Part shown: piece after piece, positions 1 through 9,916 of the stretch
Layout of the letters: every line of letters starts with the position of its first letter
Position numbering within the stretch: the stretch's first letter is position 1
Source: Isochrysis galbana
Lineage: Eukaryota; Haptophyta; Isochrysidales; Isochrysidaceae
Direction of reading: 5' to 3'
Assembly (NCBI GenBank): GCA_018136815.1
Contig: CM030936.1
Location: forward strand, 6,127,505 to 6,191,504
DNA length: 64,000 bases
The notes under the pieces: model-generated
What the model was told of the DNA's origin: nothing
Databases searched by the model: none
What the model saw: only the letters and a program-made list of their open reading frames with translations
Program-made: the position numbers and the translations under genes

Positions 1-1
1 C

Positions 2-985
2 GTCGCCGAGTCGGCGGCCGTCACCTACGACCAGAGCGGCAAGCCAACTATCCTACCGACGGTCCACGGTGCTATTGCCGCGCTCGGCGAAGTGAGCTCG
101 CCACCGCCGCCGCCGCCGCTGCCCCCTGCGTTACCGATGCCGCCACAAGAGGCGGAACTCTCCAGCTGGCTGCTTCTCGGCGATGGAAGCGCGGAGAGTC
201 TCGCCAGTGGCGAGGCCGGCGAGCATAGATCCAAGGGATCTTGCTACTGCGCATGTCCCATCGACCTCGGCTTCGGCCAGTGCTTCAGCGGGCGAAGCAA
301 GGAGGAGTGCCAAGCGCTCGAGCCGCTCGGCCGTGACTACTGTCCCGCCATTGGGATCGTCAATCAATGTGCCCAGTCATGGCCAGACTGCAACTTTATG
401 CCTATTATCCTATCCTGGAAGCTCTTGCAAGGTAACCCCCTCTCGTGCGCAACGATGCGACCCTGCCCGTCTGCTGCTTCGCTGACCACGCTGTCCGCAG
501 AGCCGAGGTTCCGAATCCCGGATGGCACCACCCAGGACACAACCGGCACTTGCGAGTGCTACGCTGAAAAGTTTGTTCAGTGCTCTTGGGATGCGCGGCC
601 CAATTGCGGCATGCGCCCGGGTAACGGCGACGGCACTGCGGCCATTTTGGCGTCGGCAGTCGAAGCGCTCAGTGAAGTCGAAGGTGCTGGTGCCGTAGCG
701 AAGGGCGCATCGTCCCTTCACATCAGCAGTGCAAGTCGAGCTGGGGATGCGAGCCTCATCCAACTACTTGCTAGCCAAGGTGGACTCCAGATCAATACCA
801 CGAGTGGATACCATGCACTTCCAATGATGGTTGGCGCCGTTGCAGGCAGCTTTCTTACATTGCTCGTGGTGAGACGGCGGACACAGCGAACCCAAGGGCG
901 CCGGCCTACGCCTGCATCATCCTACGGCCGTGCAGGTTACACTCGAGCATTTCCTGTGGACGCCGGATCCTTGCCGCTCATATAA
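2..985 (+). CDS. Cysteine-rich single-pass membrane protein, 3' part
   Basis: The frame is open from the left edge of the window to a stop at 985, so the gene begins outside. About 328 residues are visible. A proline run near residue 33 is followed by a region of roughly 115 residues with many cysteines (CYCACPIDLG, then repeated C pairs up to CECYAEKFVQC). A hydrophobic stretch (LPMMVGAVAGSFLTLLVV) follows about 50 residues before the end, and then a basic stop-transfer RRRTQR. This is the layout of a type I membrane protein with a Cys-rich outer or lumenal domain and a short cytoplasmic tail. I do not recognise the family. No intron is needed in the visible part. Upstream exons cannot be assessed. 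Confidence 0.6.
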   Translation, partial: VAESAAVTYDQSGKPTILPTVHGAIAALGEVSSPPPPPPLPPALPMPPQEAELSSWLLLGDGSAESLASGEAGEHRSKGSCYCACPIDLGFGQCFSGRSKEECQALEPLGRDYCPAIGIVNQCAQSWPDCNFMPIILSWKLLQGNPLSCATMRPCPSAASLTTLSAEPRFRIPDGTTQDTTGTCECYAEKFVQCSWDARPNCGMRPGNGDGTAAILASAVEALSEVEGAGAVAKGASSLHISSASRAGDASLIQLLASQGGLQINTTSGYHALPMMVGAVAGSFLTLLVVRRRTQRTQGRRPTPASSYGRAGYTRAFPVDAGSLPLI

Positions 986-2244
986 GGCGCGAGAACCATG
1001 CATCCTTGCGCGCGCGCGCGCGTGTGTGTATCACATTGACGCTGGATCCCTGCTACCAATATAGAATCTGTCTACCTTTCAAAGCGCGTCCCACGCTCTG
1101 CGACCTACGCTATTGCGCCGTCGTTGGCCTATCAGACGGCGCGCGCGCCACATGTAATCATCAGCAAATGACCAAGGATCAGCGTGCCGTTCTACTGGTG
1201 AGTTGAGACGGCGTCGTCCCATTCTGTGCGTCGAGTGGCACGATCGGCTTCTTACAATGTGTTATCTGTGGAAAAGTGAGAATGGCGTGAAGCTCGTGTG
1301 AAGTGTGAAGTTGCGGGTGAGTGAGCATGTACTCCCAGGGACCCATGTAGCCACATGTTTCGTTGGCGTTGGGCTATTGTCGCTCGAGCATCTAGCGGCA
1401 AAAACGCAGTTATCGCATGCATGCTTGGGTATGTATTGCAAGCCCAAGCCCGAAAGCATTTGGCTTTTCCGCATTGAGCATGTATTTTTACTTGCAGTAG
1501 CATTTTATTTGATATTTGATGATCGTTGGCGTGTCTTGGGCATTGTATTGTGACACGACATCAAAGCGCTATGCGGCATGCGCGTATTCATTCGTGCGCA
1601 TTGCGAGCGCAGGCCAACAGTCAGTCAGAACAGGTCCCCACGCAGCACAACAGCAACAAACAAGGAGCGAATGCACTCACAAACCAACACCAAATACTAC
1701 TACTACTACTACTACGACAATAATAATACTAGGGCGGTCATACACTCCAAAAAAAAAGGGTCAAAATTTAAACGAGGTCTATAGGCCACAAAACTTTCAG
1801 CTAAGGCTAGTAGCGAGGGGGAGTACATATCCGAAGTCCTTTTAGTCTTAGGTGGCCGGGGCGGTCATAGCCAAAAACAAAACCCCCTCCACGGACGCAA
1901 AACAGGACAGGCTACAGTAAGCCGAGACACCAAATTCGCACGAACACCAACCGGAAGCATAAAACGCGCACTAAATGAATGTTGGCCGCACTAGACAAGG
2001 CCGGCAAGGCGCTGGCTGTGCGCGCAAAGCACATGCATCGTGATCGCAGCAGCACCGCCAGTTGTTATTCACACACGATCGAGCTCCACCTTCTCTCGAC
2101 AAATCCGAATGCGGCATAAGCCGCAAAGCACCAAGTCGGAACGCACCGGCTCGGGCGCCGGCGATGCTGCCACCACCGCACCCCCATCCTCTCCATCGCT
2201 CTGTACGTCGCCATCGCCCTCTATCTAGCTCGATGGCTAGATGG
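986..2244. other. Intergenic, no gene recognised
   Basis: Short overlapping frames only, with no family resemblance. It holds an alternating CG/TG run near 1010-1030, a TAC/TAA-type microsatellite at about 1695-1730, and two short stretches beginning gggcggtcat (1733 and 1860) that echo the start of repeat family R4 seen at 37.9 and 44.8 kb. Confidence 0.5.
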
Positions 2245-2680
2245 CTAGCTCGTCCTCTGCGTCGAGCTCCGCCTCTGCCTCGAGTCGGCCTCGTAGTCAT
2301 CGACGAGCTCGTTCCAGTCCTCCTGAGCCTCCTCCCACGTCGCCACATCGGGTGGGTAATCGCGCCACAAGACGCGATAAAGTACGGTGCCCTTGGCGGC
2401 CTGCATCACAGCAGTAGTGGGGTGAGTATGCTGCGTGGCAGAGGCAGCAGTTGTATCGCAGCAGCGGCGCGCGGGCAATTGTCGCGCGCACCTTCTTCGT
2501 TCCCCATCCGGGGATCGGAGTCTTCCCATCGCTCACCAATCGATCAAGCAACTTCTCGATGATGAACTCCTCGTCTTCGAACCACTCGAAGTTGTTCAGC
2601 TGGCACTGGCACACTCTCGCCTTTCGCTTTCTGCCGCCTGCTATCTTATGGTCGCTTTGGCCAGAAACGAAGTTTATACT
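2245..2680 (-). pseudogene. Chromodomain fragment with an intron
   Basis: Exon 1 (about 2680..2537, upstream limit unknown) encodes a basic stretch GGRKRKARV and then FEDEEFIIEKLLDRL, the first strand of a chromodomain. An intron 2401..2536 (GTGAGC...TGCAG, 136 bp) separates it from exon 2 (2245..2400), which encodes GTVLYRVLWRDYPPDVATWE, the chromodomain core with the aromatic W and the Y-P-x-x-x-x-TWE signature. The frame is kept across the splice and ends at a stop at 2245. No ATG is visible upstream in frame. Chromodomains bind methylated histone tails and also occur at the C-terminus of some Ty3-type integrases. No integrase is visible, so this is a partial gene or the tail of a broken element. 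Confidence 0.5.
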
Positions 2681-2848
2681 TAGTTCAGCATGCGGGGGTG
2701 CCTCGCACCCCCCCTCTCAGACACCAATTCCCCTCCGGGGGGCCTGTCGGTAAACCCCATGCTCTGGCCCTTTTGGCACTCAAGAAAACCGCCCAGACCC
2801 CCAATGGGCGCGGGTCGCGAGCTGCACTCTTATGCTAGGGAAAGTCCC

Positions 2849-3179
2849 TGTTGCGGGTAAAGGGGGGGGCCTTGTACATTTCCCCCCGTGCGTTCCGTTT
2901 TTAGGTTTTCCCGCGCGACTCCCCTTCCGTCGCCGCACCCCAGTCCCCTTTCTCCCCGTATCTTCCCGTATCGGTCCGCCCCCCCTCTCCTCTCCTCTCC
3001 CCGGCTCCCCCGCGGAAGCCCTCTCCCCTCTCTCCCCTCCCGTCCCTCCCCGAGTGCTTCCTTGAGTTTCCGGCCCCCTTTGTCTATTTCTCTCCCGCGC
3101 GATTCCCTTCCCCCCGCGCGTGACGTTTTCCCCTCCGTGTCTTGACTACGCTTTGCGCCATCGCTCGAGCGCTCCCTGT
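2849..3179 (+). repeat. 5' LTR of the copia element
   Basis: It begins TGTTGCGGGTAAAGG and is almost identical to 4112..4443. By eye the only differences are the length of one G run near the start and one A/G substitution (cgcacccc against cgcgcccc). Confidence 0.85.
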
Positions 3180-3249
3180 ATCCTCGCCTTCCCCGGGAAC
3201 CGCCTCGTCCCTGTCTCCCTTCCTTCCGCGTAGCAAAGGCATCCCAATT

Positions 3250-4000
3250 TCGCCCGTCGTGACCGCCCGCAAAATCAAGGTCGACCCGGCCACCGGCGGG
3301 CTCGACGATCGCAACCCGTTCAAATCACGTCACTGCGCCGACGGCGGCCGCCAGCGCGCCCTCCTCGAACGAGCGAAGGACCCATCCACCGCCCACGTCA
3401 TCACCTTCTCCTCCGTCGTCGACGACCTCACCATCAAGACCGTCCTCGCCGACGCCGCCGTGCGCGACCACGACCTCGCCAAGGCGGACGTACCCAACGC
3501 GTACATGAACGGCACCCGCCAGGAGCGTCCCCTCACCTACCTCGCCCTCCCGACCACTCTCGCCCACCTCACCGACGACGACGGCTCGCCGCTCTGCGTC
3601 GCATGCGCAAGCTCTCTTTGGGGCGAGGAACCCGCGGGGCGCGAATGGCACGACCGCCTCCACTCCGAACTCACCTCGCGCGGCTGGCTGCACGCGGAGG
3701 ACGTCGCCGACCTTTGGACTTTCCCCGCGCCCGACGGCCTCTGCCGCCTCGTCGTCGTCGTCGACGATTTGCTCTTCTCCGAAGACTCCGCCCTCCGCCG
3801 CCGCGTCAGTCGCGACCTTTGCACCCACCTCTCCGCCCTCTTCGGCGACGTTCGCTACGATCCCGACCCCACCTCGTTCAAGGGTTTCTCCATCTGTCGA
3901 GACCGCGCCTCTCCGCCACGTCGGCACAGAACACATGGCGGCCGACTTTTTGACAAAATGGCTCCCCAAGCGCAAGCTCGACGGCGTGCGTCCGTTACGC
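3250..4000 (+). pseudogene. Ty1/copia reverse transcriptase / RNase H remnant
   Basis: One frame reads through a recognisable RVT_2 domain from about 3256 to 3903. It shows KADVPNAYMNG (family form DVKTAFLNG), SLWGEEPAGREWHDRL (family form SLYGLKQAGREWH) and VVVVDDLLF (family form YVDD, here with V for Y). It then loses the frame. A second frame at about 3932-3990 carries TEHMAADFLTKWL, the end of the copia RNase H (ADxLTK). The RNase H core between them is absent, so a deletion joined the two pieces. It cannot make a full polyprotein. The frame of the reverse transcriptase runs on into the 3' LTR, which is not meaningful. Confidence 0.8.
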
Positions 4001-4111
4001 CACCAACGCCTGGGCCCACGCCTCCGCCTGAATCATTCGGCCGCGTCTCCCCTCTCCCCGCCTTCTGCGATGCGCGCGCCGCCCCGACATCGGCTCTCGC
4101 ATCGGGGGGGG

Positions 4112-4443
4112 TGTTGCGGGTAAAGGGGGGGGGGCTTGTACATTTCCCCCCGTGCGTTCCGTTTTTAGGTTTTCCCGCGCGACTCCCCTTCCGTCGCCGC
4201 GCCCCAGTCCCCTTTCTCCCCGTATCTTCCCGTATCGGTCCGCCCCCCCTCTCCTCTCCTCTCCCCGGCTCCCCCGCGGAAGCCCTCTCCCCTCTCTCCC
4301 CTCCCGTCCCTCCCCGAGTGCTTCCTTGAGTTTCCGGCCCCCTTTGTCTATTTCTCTCCCGCGCGATTCCCTTCCCCCCGCGCGTGACGTTTTCCCCTCC
4401 GTGTCTTGACTACGCTTTGCGCCATCGCTCGAGCGCTCCCTGT
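4112..4443 (+). repeat. 3' LTR of the copia element
   Basis: Near-identical copy of 2849..3179, preceded by the polypurine run at 4104-4111. The next base after the shared sequence differs between the two ends, which defines the right border. Confidence 0.85.
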
Positions 4444-5710
4444 GCCCCCTCGTCCGTCCTCCGTCCTCGTCCTCGTGCTGCTGCTGCGCCCCGTGATGGC
4501 TGAGTGTGCGCCCATGTCTCCGGCCCCGTCCCCGCACGCTTCCCCGGCTCCCCATTGTTCACCCCCCATGCTCCAATAGGGGCTTACATCTCATGTTACA
4601 GCTCATCCTCCACTCACACCCAGCCGCACCACAGCCACAGCTCCTTGCGTCCCACCACAGTCCCCCTAACGGCGAACACCTACAACGAGGACGAGGACTA
4701 GCGCGGGGGAGAGGGGAGCGAACGGAACCAACGCAAGAGCAAGGAGGGACTCAGGCGGTGGCATTGTGCAAGGAGACGAATAACGTGCAAAGCAGGCAGG
4801 AGAGCCAAGAGGAAACGCGACGGGAAAGGTTCCTATGCGAAAGAGCGCGGGTCAGCCAATCGGTCAGCCATTCTAAAAGTAATGAGTCGATCGCGGATGC
4901 GACACCCCCCTGCTAGAATCGAGCTTCAATGCGAGGAGCGAGGAGACTGAGAGACGAATGAGACACCGCGGGGCGAAGGGCGAAGGGGGGGCCTCTTGTA
5001 AGCGGGGAGATGGAAATGATTGGAGCCCGGAGGGGAGGGCTGAATTAAGCACTACCATAAACTTTGTTGTAGCTAAGATTAAGACAGAATGCACATGCTA
5101 GCAAACTCACGGCAAGAAGCAAAAGGAATAATACAGTAGTAGTAGTATAGTAGCAGTAGTAGAATAAAGGCAACCGGCTTTTCCGTAGAGGACGAGAGGC
5201 AGTTGTACACCAGAAGGCACAAAGCGCAACACTTAGTCTCTTTGCTGAGCACCGCTAGAACCAGCATAGACCTGCAAAGCTCACATGTGACATACGGGAG
5301 AAGACGGCCTATCCTCAATCAGTGACGGTAAAGATGGGTGTGGCAACTCCAGAACGGACGCTTGGAGCATCTTCTCGTAAATAGATCGAAGAAACCTCAT
5401 CCCAAATGGTGGCGGTGGACGGTGGACGCCCTTATTCGAGGCCGGGGACACAACGACGGTGCAATATACGCTGACGGGGCATGGCGAGCAAGCGGCCAGC
5501 GTCCCGCCCCAGGCGGCCTATCCGATCGTGCATGAGGGCGCTCCGCGCTGGTCTCGTGCTAAGGTTCAGGCGAGCCTAACAAAACCTGGCCAACCGTCAG
5601 GAGCTGCCAGCCACACTTCGCGCACGCGTGTGCTAGCCAAGAACTTCCGCCACGTGATCGGTCGGCACCACGCCAGCCCACGAGGTGTGGCAAGTGTAGA
5701 GTCACAGAGT
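4444..5710. other. Intergenic, no gene recognised
   Basis: No family-like frame. Contains purine-rich stretches (4690-4830) and a short AGT/TAG-type microsatellite around 5135-5165. Confidence 0.5.
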
Positions 5711-8700
5711 TCAAAAGTTGAAACCGAAGAAGCTGGAGTTCTTTTGCTGTTGCTGTCGTAGCTTGCGCGCGGTGGCTGCGAAATCCTCCGCGTCGTCGGC
5801 GAAGCGTTGCGCCTTATCGCCTGAGAAAAGCAACGTCGAGAATGGTGAAAAACACGCAGGTCGCCGCCCCTCACGAAAGAGCGCGGGTGGGGCAATGGCG
5901 ATTTACGATCTCTTCACAGCAGGAAGGGGTGGCGGAGAAGGGACGTCTGTGCCCGCATGTGGCTGTGGTCGACAGCTAGGCACGTGTGAGCCGTCGGTGC
6001 GTGGGGTGTGCGCCATGAAGATGTGGAGGGTAAATGCGGGAAGAGTACTCGCCACACCACGGCGCAAATAATAGTGGAGCGCAGTGCGACTTGGCTCGCC
6101 AAGGGGGTGCTCGACGTACCAAGCTCGTTGAGCCTCTCTCCGCGCTGGTGGAGGGCGTCGATGGCCTCTCGTGCGGAGGACGAGGCGGCGTGCGCGCCCG
6201 CCATTGCCCCCGGCTTGCCACCGGGGCGGCCGCGAGCCCCTGTCGAACTCGCGCTGCGCGCTGACGCGTTGCCGCCGCCCACGCCTCGACCTAGCAGTTC
6301 GTCGCGCGCGGCGGCGGCCGCCGCAAACATGGACGAGAAGGTGCCGCTGCCGCCGCTGTTGGGCGGCGGCGGGGCTGCCGAAACTGCGGTAGCTGCAGCG
6401 GTCTTTGACTCGACTGGCGCGTTGGTCGTGGAAACGTCCTCCGCCTCAAACGCCTCGATGGTCTTGAGCATGGCGAAAGCGGCGTCGCACACGCGCACCG
6501 GCCCGTCGCCCGGGGACAGGATGGCACGCTTTGTGGAGCACGCGTCGCACACTAGCAGTCCGAGCAACCGGCAGTGATGACGGCCCGAGTCGAGAATGCC
6601 AGCCGACTCGGTAAAGGGCCGGCTGCAAGTTGTGCATACCTCCGCTGAGGAGTCAGCCGCCCAGCCCGCAGCTGTGGCCGCGGCGGCGCGCACGGCAAGC
6701 GCGTGGCGTGAGCTGCGGACGAGCCGAGGGGTCGCCCTCTCCGCGCGGAAACGAGCGCAGCCACGCCTTGCTGCCTCACGCGCGGCGGGATTGGGCTGAT
6801 GGTCTGCAAAGGTGAGACCGTGCTCATCGGGTAGCTCAGGCCGCGCGCCGCCCGCCGCGAGCGCTTCGGCCGCTGCGCACGTGGCCGCCACCGCGTCGGC
6901 GTCCGCGTCACCGGCGCCGTCGGCGGGGGACGGTGGCAAGAGGCCTAGTGGCCGGCTTCCCCGGGCGTCGGTGGCATTGGGGAAGGCGCCGTGCTCTAGC
7001 AGCAGCCGGATCGCGACGGCGTCAGCGCGGCGCGCCGCAAGATGGAGAAGGCCGCCCCGGCAGCCTGCGCCGCCAGCACCTTCGACAGCCTCGTTTGGGT
7101 CGACTCCGCGCCGGAGGAGCGCTTTGAGCACGGCAAGCTGCGCTAGGCTCAAGGCGAGAGTGGCGGCGGTAGAACCGTCGGCTGTTGTCCGGCGGAAGTC
7201 GGCGCCGCGCCGCAGGAGTGCAGAGGCGGCAGCAGGCGCGCGCCCACCAATGGCGAGCAAAAGGGGACCGTCGGCATGCAGTTCGTCGCAGCCGCCCGAC
7301 GGGCTAGCGCCCGCGGCAAGGAGTCGAAGCAGGACAGCGTGACAGCTTGAGGCAGCCGAAGGCGCCCCAGGCAGCGCAGTAGGCGCGGCGGAAGCGGGCG
7401 GCACCGTCGCGAGCGGCGGGTGCGGCGGGGGGCCGCAAACACAGCAGAGTGTTGCCAACAGGAGCGGTGTCACACCCTCGGCGTCAGGCGCATCGACGCG
7501 GCACACCTTGAGCCCGTCCTCGTCCTCCATCTTGACGAGCGCCGCAACCGCCGTATCGTTGCCGGCAGCGACAGCGACGTGAAGCGGCGTCCAACCGCCC
7601 AGGCCCGCCGCCTCGCGCGCCGCCTCATACATCGCATGGAAGCCGCCGCCGACTGCGCCGTCGACGGCAGCCGCGCCGCTTGGCCGCGACAGGAGGCGGG
7701 CCCAGGTGGCGTCGTCGCGGATGGTGGCAGCAGAGTGGGCAAAGTCGCCCTGGATCGTAGCGCCAGTGGCCACCTCAGCTAGTCGGTAGCCCGCGCGCGC
7801 GTGGTGCTTGGCACGGTGCGAGCGGAGCGAAGCGAAGCGGACAGGTGGCGGCGGCAGCGGCGGCGGCGGCCCTCCGAGCGCCATGGCTGATAAGATGGGC
7901 CGGAGGGCTGCGAGCCAGTCGTGGCGGGCGGAAGGGCTTGGCGCCCAAAGCTGGGAGACCTAGCGAGGTGGGCGGCGTGGCGGGGGGTGAGGTGGAGTGG
8001 CGGGTGGGGAGGGGGGTGGAGATGAACACGAGCGGCGCGTAGACACACCGTGTCAGTGGCGGGCAAGACGAGCTCAAAATAGCACTGGTCAGGGTTAGCC
8101 GGCGAGAGGCGGATGTGTGCGCCTTTGAGCGAAATGAGCTTGCAGCGTTTGAGCAGCGGCAGCGCGTCCTCGGCGGAGAGCTCCTCCTCGGTGGGCGCGC
8201 CCGCACCGAAGATGCCCTCACTGCCGAGCGAACCGTCGCCAATGGCACCGAGCGTGGCGGCGTGAGCCACCATGGCGGCCGACGTCTTGGCCGCGGCGAC
8301 AGCAGTGGCGGCGCCGCTCTTGGCGACTGAGGCGGCTGCGGCGGCCGAGGCACGTGCGGCTGCCGTTGCGCGTCCGAACGATGGGGCTCGCCGGACGACC
8401 CAGTTGGCGGCGCGCCCGGTTGGCAGGTCGCCCGCGTACTGCTCCTCCTCAGCACTCAGTATGCAGTCGGTGAAAAGGAAGTAGTAGCGTGAGAGCTTGC
8501 CCAGCTTGTTGGCCTTGAGCAGGGCGCCCTCGTGGACCAGCCGGCGAGCACACGGCGGCGGAGGCGGAGCCACGCCCAGCGGCAACGCGGGCGAGTCCTC
8601 ACGGAACGAGCGCGGCGAGGGCGTCTCGGGCGGTGTGAAGGGATCAGGCCAAAAGAGTTCTGGCACCTCGCCCGGCTTGAAGCGTCGTGCTACGGCGCGA

Positions 8701-9916
8701 AGTTGGCGCAGCCAGCGCAGCTCGGCGAGCGCGCCCTCGACTGAAGCGAGCGTGCGTGCGAGTGTCGTCTGCAGCGTGAGCAGCGAGGAGGACGCCGGGT
8801 GACCCGGCGGGAGCGCGTACCTGCGGCGCGCGGGGGGTGGAGTGGGGCAAGAGGGAGATGGCAAGGGAGAAGCCGCGATCGCGGGTGAACGGCGGCAAGA
8901 GGGGCGCGCGCTGGCGCTGCGACGGCGCACCGTAGTTCGTCAGCGGCGGCCTCGTGTGCCGCCAGGTGGTCAAGCGGCAGCATAAGAACGCGGCGCAGCT
9001 CGGCCGGCGTAGTGCATAGCTGCCTCCACACCACACCCGCTACCGCGCCACTGGGCGAGTTGGCACCATCTTCAACGAGAGCCGTCAGCGTCGCGTCGCC
9101 TTCTCGCGCCCAGCCGATGGCGTAGTCGCGATAGAGCGGCTCCAGCTCCTCCATCGCGCGCAAGAGCAGGTCAACAAGCGGGGCGGCGGATGGCGGTGGC
9201 GGTGGCGGTGGCGGTGGCGGTGGCGGCGGGGGTGGTGGCGGGGGCGGCGGCAGCGAGCCGGTGAGCGTGCCGCCCGTCGGGCTGCCGAACGCCTCTACGT
9301 CGGTAGACGCGGTGGCGGCCTGCATGGCCGCTGACTCGGCGCGCGCAGTCGCAAGCACATCGCTGTCAGATAGTAGCACGTCTCCTCTTTCTGCCTGCTC
9401 TGCGCCCGCCGGCCTCGCGGGCGGAATGGCGGCCTGGTAGCTCTCCCCGAGTTGTGGCCGTGGCAGCGACAGCCGAGCCTCTGATTGGGTCGGCTGCAGC
9501 TGCGCGTACGCCGTGAGGCTTGCAGCCAGCGCCTCATGCGCCTGAAGGAGGTGATGCAGCCGACCGAAGAGCGCGCGGCTCTGAGCAGGCGAGAGGGCGT
9601 TCCCCCGGCCTGCGCGGCCAAAGGGTGCATTCCATCGGCTGGTGGAGCGTGCGGAATCTGCCGAGCGGGGTGACTCCACCTCTTGTACTCGCGGCGAGGC
9701 CCGCAAGCTCAGCTCGAGTGCCGAGCGGAGCTCCGCGAGATAGAGCTTCTCCTTCAAGAGAAGAGTGGTGGCTGCGTGGGTCTGTGAGGCCTCAAAGGCG
9801 GAGGCAGCGGAGAGGGAAGCGAGCCGGGCGCTGCGTGCGCGCCATGCCCTCGCGAGCCGCCGTGCCGCAGCGTCAGCTGAGGCAGCGGGAGGCTCAGCGG
9901 AGAGGAGCCGCAGCAT
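5711..9916 (-). CDS. RhoGEF (DH-PH) - ankyrin - FYVE-like - SNARE-like fusion protein
   Basis: Four exons on the minus strand: 9916..8931, 8820..8049, 7950..6120, 5820..5711, giving 1232 residues. Introns are 8821..8930 (GTGCGC..CGCAG), 7951..8048 (GTGTGT..CCCAG) and 5821..6119 (GTACGT..CTCAG), and all phases agree. Domains in order: a DH domain (about residues 44-375, LKEKLYLAELRSAL at its start) interrupted by a 20-residue proline run; a PH domain (about 423-608) split by an Ala-rich insert and closing with RHDWLAALRPIL; ankyrin repeats (about 705-965, GGWTPLHVAVAAGN); a FYVE-like finger (1025-1076, CTTC, GRHHCR, CDAC); and a C-terminal helix (about 1180-1220, ALHQRGERLNELGDKAQ) resembling the R-SNARE helix of tomosyn/LLGL proteins. 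DH-PH proteins activate Rho GTPases; FYVE and SNARE parts suggest action at endosomal membranes. The ATG at 9916 is preceded by a pyrimidine tract on the sense strand. Function is inferred from domains only. Confidence 0.75.

Larger units (their letters stand above)
2849..4443 (+). mobile_element. Ty1/copia LTR retrotransposon, internally deleted
   Basis: Two direct repeats of about 331 bp flank a short interior of about 930 bp. A purine run (seven to eight G) lies immediately before the 3' repeat, as a polypurine tract should, and the repeats start with TG. The interior holds a piece of Ty1/copia reverse transcriptase and the end of RNase H, in different frames. Gag, protease and integrase are missing. 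The right LTR border ends CTCCCTGT and not the usual CA. No convincing 5-bp target duplication was seen (gtccc before, gcccc after). Confidence 0.85.

Noticed and set aside
3325..3975. A 216-residue minus-strand frame through the copia interior
   Set aside because: Antisense of the reverse transcriptase remnant.
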